15,090 nucleotides of DNA, taken from assembly GCA_014729445.1 (NCBI GenBank), contig WJJX01000017.1, forward strand, positions 1 to 15,090, read 5' to 3'. Below the pieces are notes generated by a model. It was not told the DNA's origin, ran no database searches, and saw only the letters and a list, made by a program, of their open reading frames with translations. This DNA comes from Candidatus Moraniibacteriota bacterium. Its GTDB lineage: Bacteria; Patescibacteriota; Minisyncoccia; CAIUEV01; JAHKAQ01. Shown in pieces: positions 1 to 6,673 of the stretch (positions within the stretch are counted from its first letter, which is position 1; each line of letters starts with the position of its first letter). Position numbers and translations under genes: made by a program.

Positions 1-194
1 GATCTCCACATGACATATACCATAACCCATCATGCTATACCGTATATATCTATGCAAAAACCCCTGACCAGATTATAAACTCGTTTTCTCTACGACCTTC
101 CTGGTAAGCGTTGATCGTTCTGTACCATTATATATCCTCACACATCATATTGCATATATCCTCCGACATTCTATTTATATACTGAATGACCTGA

Positions 195-213
195 CGTGTA
201 TTTATTATACACG
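195..213. repeat. 7-bp stem hairpin
   Basis: CGTGTAT (195-201) and ATACACG (207-213) are perfect reverse complements around the loop TTATT. There is no U-tract after it, so it is not an obvious terminator. It could be a protein-binding palindrome. Confidence 0.4.
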
Positions 214-397
214 GCAGCTAGCGAGACGCGCATAAGGACAGATTGAGCGCACAATTGTCTTGTGTCGTCGATCTGTTCGAGGATACCATGATGACAAACT
301 CGTGGTCAGATAACCTGCGACATGCCAGTATCAGGCATTCGACATATGTCAGTACACCTCTCATTCGAGTGAACGAGAGAAAAAACACAAAGTTCGC

Positions 398-487
398 AGT
401 TTATACTCGTTCTAAACTAGTCGCTCTCCTATCGAATGGCCGATAAAGCAGAACCATTATCAACTTATACTCATTCTAAACTGATAA
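398..487. repeat. Two 18-bp direct repeats, each inside a hairpin
   Basis: TTATACTCGTTCTAAACT at 401-418 and TTATACTCATTCTAAACT at 465-482 differ at one base and start 64 bp apart. The first lies in a hairpin with arms AGTTTA (398-403) and TAAACT (413-418). In the second the 5' flank has changed, but an outer pair TTATCA (457-462) / TGATAA (482-487) still closes a hairpin. They lie just upstream of the promoter-like sequence at 515, which fits operator sites; this role is inferred. Confidence 0.5.
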
Positions 488-514
488 CCATTCTCCACTA
501 ATACCACCTATCAT

Positions 515-543
515 TTGACTATCGGTATAATCCAGTATATACT
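515..543 (+). promoter_or_regulatory. Sigma70-type promoter upstream of the packaging genes
   Basis: TTGACT at 515-520 and TATACT at 538-543 are separated by exactly 17 bp. Transcription would start near 550. The next supported gene is at 1119, so the transcript would carry a leader of more than 550 nt or encode a small RNA. The -10 box matches that of the kinase promoter at 14579. Confidence 0.55.
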
Positions 544-639
544 ATCATGTAAGAACGAATGATACATACACTATGCCATATATATGCTACAATGAATATA
601 TGACCTAGTGCATATGTGACAAAGACAAACGATGGACAA

Positions 640-678
640 GGGTAAGGGATAGACAGGGGATGGATAGGGGATATACGG
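640..678. repeat. Three 11-bp G-rich repeats forming a G-quadruplex motif
   Basis: GGGATAGACAG (646-656), GGGATGGATAG (657-667) and GGGATATACGG (668-678) are tandem, about one helical turn each. With the GGG at 640-642 they give four runs of three or more G with loops of 3, 7 and 7 nt (640-670), fitting the canonical G-quadruplex rule. The motif would lie about 90 nt into the transcript from the promoter at 515. Confidence 0.55.
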
Positions 679-1118
679 TGTACAGAGAATATAGGTCAGT
701 AGACACGCGCGCCATGGCCGCAGCGAGAATCACCAGGTCAACTATATCATTCTATGTATATCTATACCTCTCGCTGTAAACCTATCCATGTACACGATAC
801 TCCCCTCTCTATGTCCTATAATCTATCTTATGTGACATAGGGGGATGGGCGTGGTACTATACGAAATGGACAAACGATATATGTGTAGGCGAACGATGTT
901 TTATAGTACACGACAGTACAGATGGGTGCGTCAAATGCCCTTATACCGCCGACCATGGCCAACCCATAGGCACCTTCTCCCATATTTTTTCCGCAAAAAT
1001 ATCGGCCTCACCCTTCCTTTTTCTAACTTATTTCTGTCTATTATCGCTCGTTTATATCATATACTTGCCTATTATTCTATACTTTTATCAAGTTCTTTTC
1101 TTTTCCAAGGAGTTTTCT

Positions 1119-1526
1119 ATGACAGATGAATCTAAGGCCCTCAAGGCCACTGCCCAGCAACGAGATTCCAAGGGGAGGTTCCTCAAAGGGAATAAGGGGA
1201 GTCCTGGGCGTGCCCCTATCGCTACAGAAAGGAAGTATTTGGCCTCCATGACCAGCGTGGTAAGCGTGGATGATTGGATAGAGATTACGGAACAGGCTGT
1301 GGAGGACGCTAAAGGGGGTAATTGGAGGGCGAGGGACTGGTTGAGCAAGTATTTAGTGGGTCCTCCTGCATATGCGATACAAATGCAGATGGAAGAGATT
1401 GAGGAAGATAGTGGGAGGAAGATTAAAAAGATGACTGCGCTAATGAGGAATTTGGTGGGGGTGTTGGAGGGGGGAGATGAGGATGAAGATGATTGTGAGA
1501 TAGAGGGAGATTATGATGAGGTATGA
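1119..1526 (+). CDS. Terminase small subunit candidate
   Basis: The 135-residue product probably recognises phage DNA and loads it onto the large terminase subunit. Near the N-terminus it has the pattern 'RDSKGRFLKGNKGSPGRAP' (residues 15-33), like the G-F-kGn-g-PGR motif of DUF5681-type proteins often found as phage small terminases. The segment at about 50-82 (DDWIEI, AKGGNWRARDWLSKYL) fits the helical part of that family. The tail (residues 109-135) is very acidic, with runs of D and E. The start at 1119 is chosen because AAGGAG (1107-1112) sits 6 nt upstream; the frame is open 18 codons further upstream without a ribosome site. The position before the large terminase supports the call, but small terminases diverge strongly, so the family assignment is by pattern only. 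Confidence 0.7.
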   Translation: MTDESKALKATAQQRDSKGRFLKGNKGSPGRAPIATERKYLASMTSVVSVDDWIEITEQAVEDAKGGNWRARDWLSKYLVGPPAYAIQMQMEEIEEDSGRKIKKMTALMRNLVGVLEGGDEDEDDCEIEGDYDEV

Positions 1527-1671
1527 TCAATGGCGGGATGAAAAGTTGAAAGACCCATCCTTTGTCAAACAAGTGAGGAGGTACAAGTGGAGGTTGAAGC
1601 TGTGGATGTGGATGTACAATCATGGGGTACCGAAGTGGATAAGGAGGGTCGTGGGTTGGGTGGTAAGGTAG
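1513..1671 (+). CDS. Small basic Trp/Arg-rich protein of 52 residues, unknown function
   Basis: The ORF begins ATGATG at 1513, overlaps the end of the small terminase gene by 14 nt, and has GAGGGAG (1503-1509) as a ribosome site, so translation is probably coupled. The product is very basic and rich in W, R and K (for example VRRYKWRLKLW at residues 21-31), with a hydrophobic basic C-terminus. I do not recognise a family. A tiny basic protein between the two terminase genes could bind DNA or the acidic tail of its neighbour; that is speculation. It is in the same frame as the large terminase at 1720 and is separated from it by its TAG stop (1669-1671) and 16 sense codons without an ATG, GTG or TTG. 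Confidence 0.55.
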   Translation: MMRYDQWRDEKLKDPSFVKQVRRYKWRLKLWMWMYNHGVPKWIRRVVGWVVR

Positions 1672-1719
1672 AGTTGGCTGCGTGTTCCACTTGGATCCTA
1701 TCTACACGAAGATGACATA

Positions 1720-3285
1720 ATGTACGTTATTACCAAGGACCCTACTCGCGTCAAACAACTGAAAGAAGTCATCCACAATCTTCCTCTCATTGAGAAGGCT
1801 CTCCCCCTGCTCAACCCAGTCGAACGCAAGGAAGTCCTCGATACCCTTGAAGAAGCTCTCATGGGCGATGACTGGCCCCTCATCTATATTAATAATGAGC
1901 GGCTCAAGCCCTACTCTCCCCATCATGCCGCAGAAGAATTGGCTCTCACTTCTGATACCCCACGATACTTATTGGCTAAAGGTAGTGAAGGAAGCGGAAA
2001 GTCGGTGTTTGGACTAGTAAAAGACTTTGATAGGATACGTAGACATCAAAGCGGGTTAATGGCGTCCCCGAATCTTCCCCACCTTCAACGTTCTCTCTGG
2101 AAAGAGTTCCAGAATTGGTGTCCGTGGGATTACGTCATACCATCCCACCGTCGTATGGCCGACCGCTCCTGGGTGCCCGTCAAGCCGACTGATATTGTCT
2201 TTGAGAATGGTTCTTATATCCATGCTGTTGGGGCTAAGGATATTCGTTCCCTCGAAGGCCCTAACCTGACTTGGGCGCACTTTGATGAGGCTAGGCTCTT
2301 CCCGGATGGTAATGCAGTCAAGGTCATCGACGGTCGTATCCGTATCCCTGGTCCCAACGGAGAACCCCCTCAATTGTGGATGACCACCACTCCACGGATG
2401 AATTGGCTGTATGAATTCTTTGGTCCACTTAAATGTGTATGTCCTATCCATGAGAAAGTCGAAATCGCCATTCAGGAAGGGGAACCTCTCTCCTGTCCCC
2501 AGTGCGGAGGTGCGGTTGAGATCAATGATCAATACGCGGCTTTCAAGCAGGACTCTCGCGTAATCACCCTTCACGTCAAAGATAACGCCGACAACCTTTC
2601 ATCGTCCTTTGTGGAAGATCGCGCCAAGAGCTTAACCAAAAACGAGGCTGCTGTTCTTATCGACGCTCTCTGGATAGACGATGAATCCGACGAGTCCTTC
2701 CTTCCCTCCATCACTCTCTGGGACAACTGTCGCCGTGACATTCCCCCTCTCGATCCCTATACCCCCATCGTCGTGGGAATGGACGCCTCTGAGCTTCATG
2801 ACTCCTTTTCCATCGTCGCTGCCTCTCGCGCCCCCTGGGATGGGGACAACTCTATCGCTGTCCGTTACGTGGGCATGTGGGACCCAGGGGGAAAACTCCT
2901 TGACTATGGCAAGGAAGAAGGCCCTGAACAAGCACTTCTCTACCTTCACAATAACTTTGACGTAATCACCGTCGTGTTCGACCCCTACCAACTCCACGAC
3001 TTTTCCCAGCGTCTTGGGCGCGAATACGGAATCTGGTTCCAGAGATTCGCCCAGGGGGTTAAGCGTAACGAATCAGATCGTCAACTCTACGATCTCATTG
3101 TTGAACGCCGCCTGGGTCATCCCGGCGACCGTATCCTACGCTCCCACATCTCTAATGCAAACCGTCGCCGCACATCCACCTCCGGCAAGGGCTTCCGCAT
3201 GGTCAAGCGAAGTGAATCTCTTCCTATTGATTGTGCAGTAAGTTTATCTATGGCTGCGCATGAATGCCTGAGACTAAACCTCTAA
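1720..3285 (+). CDS. Terminase large subunit (ATPase/nuclease packaging motor)
   Basis: This 521-residue motor cuts concatemeric DNA and pumps it into the prohead through the portal. In order: an adenine-contact region (LKPYSPHHAAEE, about 62-73); Walker A GSEGSGKS (88-95, K94); Walker B with D189 and E190 in LTWAHFDEA; the coupling motif TTTP (222-225); a small zinc-ribbon-like insert with C239, C241, C259 and C262; and an RNase H-like nuclease domain with candidate metal-binding acids D355 (VVGMDAS), D421 (VVFDP) and D504 (PIDCA). Length and order are normal for the family. The zinc-ribbon-like insert between ATPase and nuclease is a useful subgroup marker. The ATG at 1720 has no strong Shine-Dalgarno site (only GAAG at 1709-1712) and no other in-frame start lies upstream before the TAG at 1669, so coupling to the upstream small gene is likely. 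Confidence 0.93.
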   Translation: MYVITKDPTRVKQLKEVIHNLPLIEKALPLLNPVERKEVLDTLEEALMGDDWPLIYINNERLKPYSPHHAAEELALTSDTPRYLLAKGSEGSGKSVFGLVKDFDRIRRHQSGLMASPNLPHLQRSLWKEFQNWCPWDYVIPSHRRMADRSWVPVKPTDIVFENGSYIHAVGAKDIRSLEGPNLTWAHFDEARLFPDGNAVKVIDGRIRIPGPNGEPPQLWMTTTPRMNWLYEFFGPLKCVCPIHEKVEIAIQEGEPLSCPQCGGAVEINDQYAAFKQDSRVITLHVKDNADNLSSSFVEDRAKSLTKNEAAVLIDALWIDDESDESFLPSITLWDNCRRDIPPLDPYTPIVVGMDASELHDSFSIVAASRAPWDGDNSIAVRYVGMWDPGGKLLDYGKEEGPEQALLYLHNNFDVITVVFDPYQLHDFSQRLGREYGIWFQRFAQGVKRNESDRQLYDLIVERRLGHPGDRILRSHISNANRRRTSTSGKGFRMVKRSESLPIDCAVSLSMAAHECLRLNL

Positions 3286-3286
3286 T

Positions 3287-3315
3287 TTGACATGGTTTTT
3301 ATATCGTGATATGAT
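3287..3315 (+). promoter_or_regulatory. Promoter of the portal operon with overlapping palindrome
   Basis: TTGACA (3287-3292), a 17-bp spacer and TATGAT (3310-3315), with TG at 3307-3308 making an extended -10. The palindrome ATATC-GT-GATAT (3301-3312) overlaps the -10 box and recurs in the same register in the promoter at 10070. Transcription would start near 3322, 22 nt before the portal ATG. The -35 begins 2 bp after the terminase stop codon. Confidence 0.8.
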
Positions 3316-3343
3316 ACAGTAAATAATATGAATAGGAGACAAT

Positions 3344-5086
3344 ATGGGAAAGACAAGAAGGCGAACTCCTGTGCATAAAGAGTCCAAAATGGACCGTCTT
3401 GAGAGGGAGTGGGAGAGGCAAGTAGAAACAGATATGACAGAAGCGGAAATTGATCCTGCCCCTACATTTGAACAATCTCCTCTTCCCCCAAAGGTAAAGG
3501 CGGTCAAGGAGGAAGCTGAAACCATCCTGGCAGAAAAAGCCAGCCGTGTCCCCTTTTCCATTCAGTCTCCGTCTGATGATGATCCCCTCGTCCTCGGTGG
3601 GGGAGGGTTGGTCTGGTGGTCGGGGGGGACCCTGGATACCTATATCCCCGTCTCTGAATATGGAGACCCCAAGAGGATGGCTGATCTCCGCGCTTTTGCT
3701 CTCATTGCTCCCCTCATCCTTGTTGCTGAGTCTATTCTTGCCAAGAAGGTGCAATCCCTCCAGTGGACGGTTGAGGGTGGACGCAACCTCGCCGCCAAGT
3801 GGCAAAAGACCCTGAACAATTTCGAGGGCGGTGCCGGTTGGGACTATTTTATTGCCCGGTGGATTAGGGCCTACTCTGAGTCCGATCAACCGGCTTATGT
3901 CGAACTTATCCGCGATGCGCCCTCTTGGGCGGTAGATGACAATTTCAAACTTACCCCTCGCGGGGAGAGAGCCATCGAGCGCGGAGATGACCGGGTATGG
4001 CCGATCTCTGATGCCAGGGTGATGGACCCCCTTTGTTGCGACCCGACTCGCTCCCGCGAGTATCCTCTCATCTACCGCAACCTCTGGACGGGAAAGCGTT
4101 ACCAACTCCGCACTTACCAATTTATGTCCATTGTGGATACCCCTAGCGTAGATGATCTTCGCCCTCACGCTGCTGTCTGCGCGGTGTCCAGGGCGGTATG
4201 GGCGGCGCAGGAAGATCGGATGGTCACTAGATTCTTCATGGAGAGGATAAGCGAAAACCCTGGGGCGGGAATTGTCTCCGTTAACGCCTCTGACTCCCAA
4301 CTCCGCACAGCCCTTAGCCATGCCAGAGCCGAACGAGAGGCGAGAGGGGTAGTCTACTATAAGGGTATGATCTTTCTTCCCGTTATGGACCCAACTGGAG
4401 GCACCAGGCTCGAATTTCTTAATTTCTCTGAACTCCCTGCCGGCTTTGACCGTGGCGAGATGTACAATATCCTCAAGGAAGTTGTCGCATCGTCATTTGG
4501 CCTAGATGTGCTTGAGTTTGGTTCCATCCCTGGGAGACTCGGAACCGCTACCCAGGCCAAAGTAGCAGCCCAGAAGGGTCGTACCAAATCCATTGGCGCG
4601 ATTATGCAGGGGGTGGAGAGAGCCTTTCGTTACAAGCTCCTCCCTGAGTCTGTTACCTTTTCCATTAAGAAACATGACCAAGACGAAGAACTCCAACGCG
4701 CACAGATTGATGAGATCTACTTTAACAATGCTATCCGCATGGCCCAGTTCACCTATCCTGAAATCGCTATGCAGTACCTTGCAGACAAGAACGCTATCCC
4801 CAATGAGCCTCCCTATGTAGGCCAGGATCTTACCCCTCGCGAGGAGGTGATGGATGTTCAGGCCCCCGCAGAAGAGGATCTCAATGCTGAAGGGCAGACT
4901 CAGGCCGCAGAGGAAACGGAAGAGATCGTCACGGGTCCAGAGGGAACAGCAGATGAAGGGCCTGTAAAGTCTATCTATAATCCACGAGTCCGTATTGATC
5001 GTGATGGGAAGGTAACCCACCTCTCTGCGCCAATGAGGGTATCCCTCCGCCCTTTTGTTCAAAGGGGGTGGGGGGGTTATCCCTAA
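3344..5086 (+). CDS. Portal protein
   Basis: The 580-residue product should form the dodecameric ring at one capsid vertex, where DNA enters and the tail attaches. The N-terminus (1-75) is charged and probably disordered. The central region has the alpha/beta layout of SPP1/HK97-type portals: helices around FALIAPLILVAESILAKKVQSL, a strand-rich part with 'WPISDARVMDP' and 'YPLIYRNLWTGKRYQLRTYQF', and a 'GLDVLEFGSIPGRLGTATQA' segment before long C-terminal helices. The residues after about 500 are acidic and low in complexity. The start at 3344 has AGGAG (3334-3338) 5 nt upstream and its own promoter. The gene follows the large terminase, as usual. The last codons run through AAAGGGGGTGGGGGGGTTAT, where the ribosome may slip into the MuF frame (see the site at 5071-5142). 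Confidence 0.9.
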   Translation: MGKTRRRTPVHKESKMDRLEREWERQVETDMTEAEIDPAPTFEQSPLPPKVKAVKEEAETILAEKASRVPFSIQSPSDDDPLVLGGGGLVWWSGGTLDTYIPVSEYGDPKRMADLRAFALIAPLILVAESILAKKVQSLQWTVEGGRNLAAKWQKTLNNFEGGAGWDYFIARWIRAYSESDQPAYVELIRDAPSWAVDDNFKLTPRGERAIERGDDRVWPISDARVMDPLCCDPTRSREYPLIYRNLWTGKRYQLRTYQFMSIVDTPSVDDLRPHAAVCAVSRAVWAAQEDRMVTRFFMERISENPGAGIVSVNASDSQLRTALSHARAEREARGVVYYKGMIFLPVMDPTGGTRLEFLNFSELPAGFDRGEMYNILKEVVASSFGLDVLEFGSIPGRLGTATQAKVAAQKGRTKSIGAIMQGVERAFRYKLLPESVTFSIKKHDQDEELQRAQIDEIYFNNAIRMAQFTYPEIAMQYLADKNAIPNEPPYVGQDLTPREEVMDVQAPAEEDLNAEGQTQAAEETEEIVTGPEGTADEGPVKSIYNPRVRIDRDGKVTHLSAPMRVSLRPFVQRGWGGYP

Positions 5087-5727
5087 AACAGCGAGATCGG
5101 GATAGGGATCACAAAGAGCAAGAACGAAAGCTCATCCCGATCATCCTGATAGCACTGGGGTTACTTGCCACCTCCATAGAGGCAAATGAGAACAGCCTAG
5201 ATGACACAGCCTACTGGGATAGGTTAGGGCAATCCATTGCCCCCCTTATCCTTCCCACGCTGAAAACGATAGCGTTGGCCGGGGCGCTAAGGGCAGCAAG
5301 ATCGCTTGGTGATACAGAACAACAGGATAGTGACTCTTGGGAAGAAAGTTGGCAAAGAAGGTCAAGGCAGTTCATTATTGACTTTTTGACAATAAGCGGA
5401 ACAATCTCTATAATAAAGACGACATACGAGGCATATAGAGACAGAGGATTGGAAAGTACATTGTCCTGGACGAGATCTACGGAACGGGCGAACAAGATTG
5501 CCGTTACCGAAGCGACGAGGTTCTACTCCTGGGGGTCATTAGAAGAGAAGAAGTTTAGGGATATTAACGATAAAACATGGTACACAGCGTTAGATGATAA
5601 TGTCTGCGAGGTTTGCAAGCCAATGGAAGGGATTACAGTTCCCATAGACGAGGACTTTACTCTCCCTACTGGGGAGCGTGTTCCTCATGCCCCTGCACAC
5701 CCGGAGTGTCGCTGCGAGGATAGATGA
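5068..5727 (+). CDS. MuF-type minor head protein (probably made as portal fusion)
   Basis: The product, 219 residues from the GTG at 5068, has a C-terminal Mu gpF/SPP1 gp7-like domain: 'NKIAVTEATRFYSWG' (142-156), 'WYTALDDNVCEVCKPMEG' (171-188) and 'APAHPECRCE' (208-217), with C180, C183, H211, C214 and C216 as a likely metal-binding set. Such proteins sit inside the head near the portal and may be ejected with DNA. The N-terminal part has a hydrophobic stretch (22-37, LIPIILIALGLLATSI) that could be membrane-active. The frame opens at 5005 and contains no ATG or TTG near the N-terminus. The only start is the GTG at 5068, with the GA-rich run directly abutting it. It overlaps the portal gene by 19 nt in the -1 frame, so expression by frameshifting, giving a fusion of about 794 residues, is the better model. 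Confidence 0.82.
   Translation: MGGLSLKQRDRDRDHKEQERKLIPIILIALGLLATSIEANENSLDDTAYWDRLGQSIAPLILPTLKTIALAGALRAARSLGDTEQQDSDSWEESWQRRSRQFIIDFLTISGTISIIKTTYEAYRDRGLESTLSWTRSTERANKIAVTEATRFYSWGSLEEKKFRDINDKTWYTALDDNVCEVCKPMEGITVPIDEDFTLPTGERVPHAPAHPECRCEDR
5071..5142 (+). promoter_or_regulatory. Candidate -1 ribosomal frameshift site with pseudoknot
   Basis: In the portal frame the heptamer G-GGG-GGT occupies 5071-5077 and fits X-XXY-YYZ. Downstream, ATCCCT (5079-5084) can pair with AGGGAT (5104-5109), and GATCGGGAT (5095-5103) pairs perfectly with ATCCCGATC (5134-5142). The order of these arms is that of an H-type pseudoknot with adjacent stems and a 24-nt third loop. The zero-frame TAA is at 5084-5086. 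The 1-nt spacer between heptamer and first stem is shorter than the usual 5-9 nt, which is the main weakness. Confidence 0.5.
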
Positions 5728-6260
5728 TAACTGCACAGGCTATTACCATTGATATAGAGCTGGTCGGGAGAGAGATATCGGGCTTTCTCACCTTTGCCTC
5801 AGAGGAACTTCGTGAATCCGTAGACAGGATGAGAAAGATTCTCTCCAAGTATCCAGCACAGAAGTCTATCCCCTGGAATGGTCGCTATCACTCTGCTAAA
5901 CAAGCGTACTTTGTCATTAACTCGATGAACGGCAATCCGAAGTTTGCCCAATTCGATCAGCCCTACCAGCGCACTGGCTCCCAGGGAAAAGCGTGGAAGC
6001 TAGAGTCCCCAGATAGTAAATTCACCGGGAAAGGCTTTTTTCGCCCCCTATCTGGTTCTATCTCCTGGCAAACAACTCTAGACGAATCTGTGGTCCCGCG
6101 TGGGCGTTATGTTCAGGGTTCTCGCAAGCAAGGCTACAAGGGTCAGCACTGGCGTATGCAGGAAATCGGCTGGATGACACCAGAACGACTCATCAAGGAA
6201 GGCCACTGGTCCAGAGAAGAGGCGCAACTGATTGCGCGGCTGAACAAATACAAGCCGTAG
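5724..6260 (+). CDS. Unknown virion-type protein, possible neck/tail-completion protein
   Basis: The 178-residue product is encoded right after MuF, with the ATG at 5724 overlapping the previous stop (ATGA) and GAGGA (5716-5720) just upstream. The N-terminal half reads as amphipathic helices (about 15-45). The middle carries 'YQRTGSQGKAWKLE' (81-94), faintly like the RTG-l-S-w pattern of HK97 gp10-type neck proteins, followed by short strands and a C-terminal helix-turn-helix-like segment 'MTPERLIKEGHWSREEAQLIARLNKY'. It has no signal peptide or membrane segment. A role at the head-tail junction is inferred from position and that weak motif. It may equally be an internal head protein. Confidence 0.75.
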   Translation: MITAQAITIDIELVGREISGFLTFASEELRESVDRMRKILSKYPAQKSIPWNGRYHSAKQAYFVINSMNGNPKFAQFDQPYQRTGSQGKAWKLESPDSKFTGKGFFRPLSGSISWQTTLDESVVPRGRYVQGSRKQGYKGQHWRMQEIGWMTPERLIKEGHWSREEAQLIARLNKYKP

Positions 6261-6268
6261 GAGGATAC

Positions 6269-6673
6269 ATGAGTAAATCGATTACATTTCCATTCGATCA
6301 GGGTCGTCGCAGGGAGAGGATCTCTCTCGGACGCGAGTATGACTGGACCATCGCTGTTATCCCCGCTGGGTCAGCAAGATCAGAAGAGATCGATGTGACC
6401 ATGGCCGCAGGGATCGCCGTCTCTGTGGACAACTCTATGAGCGGAACCCACCTCGCTATCTATGCCACCCACGAGTCCGGTGGGACGATGAGGCCGGTGA
6501 GAGATAAGGATAACTCTCTGCTTATTGTTACTGCTACAGATGGGGCAATTATCGTTCTTCCCCCGGAGGTATTTCCGCTGGGGTACATCTCCTTGGTATC
6601 GTGTAGTGATGCAGATGGGACAGAGGAAGAGGAGCAAAGTGAATTGAACTTGGTTGTTATGGTGAAGGGATAA
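6269..6673 (+). CDS. Unknown 134-residue beta-rich virion-type protein
   Basis: The ATG at 6269 is preceded by AGGAGG (6259-6264), which overlaps the stop codon of the gene before, so the two are translated together. The sequence alternates hydrophobic and polar residues with many short strands (YDWTIAVIPAG, IAVSVDN, LAIYATH, LLIVTAT, GAIIVLPPEVFPLGYISLVS), suggesting an all-beta fold, and ends in an acidic loop (DADGTEEEEQSE) and a final strand. I do not recognise a family. Small beta-rich proteins here in phage operons are often decoration or baseplate/adaptor components, but that is a guess from context. Confidence 0.72.
   Translation: MSKSITFPFDQGRRRERISLGREYDWTIAVIPAGSARSEEIDVTMAAGIAVSVDNSMSGTHLAIYATHESGGTMRPVRDKDNSLLIVTATDGAIIVLPPEVFPLGYISLVSCSDADGTEEEEQSELNLVVMVKG

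Larger units (their letters stand above)
1..1118. other. 1.1 kb leader region without a convincing gene
   Basis: AT-rich stretch full of TATA/GTATA words and lacking protein-like reading frames. It contains a promoter-like pair at 515-543, two 18-bp repeats at 401-418 and 465-482, a hairpin at 195-213, a G-quadruplex motif at 640-670 made of 11-bp units, a short TATATCCTC repeat (131-139 and 155-163), a TATGT-G-ACATA palindrome at 829-839, and an AT-only hairpin at 982-1002. The right end leads into the terminase genes with a TATACT box at 1078-1083 but no good -35. It may be a regulatory region, a small-RNA locus or a replication/packaging site; the sequence alone does not decide. Confidence 0.6.

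Noticed and set aside
243..446. Open frame of 67 residues starting with TTG
   Set aside because: No ribosome site, and it runs through the 18-bp repeat and hairpin; probably chance.
982..1002. ATATTTTT/AAAAATAT hairpin as terminator
   Set aside because: The stem is all A-T and no U-tract follows in the right place; too weak.
845..1129. Open frame of 94 residues ahead of the small terminase
   Set aside because: The sequence is not protein-like, the start has a poorly spaced G-run, and it overlaps the well-supported terminase start at 1119.
1669..1671. Stop-codon recoding (TAG read as an amino acid)
   Set aside because: TAG ends several well-defined genes here (5724-6260, 6673-8337, 8876-9673, 11587-13080), so general recoding is excluded.
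3299..4321. 340-residue open frame on the minus strand
   Set aside because: It lies antisense to the portal gene and its text is a mirror of that gene's codon use; no ribosome site or recognisable motif.
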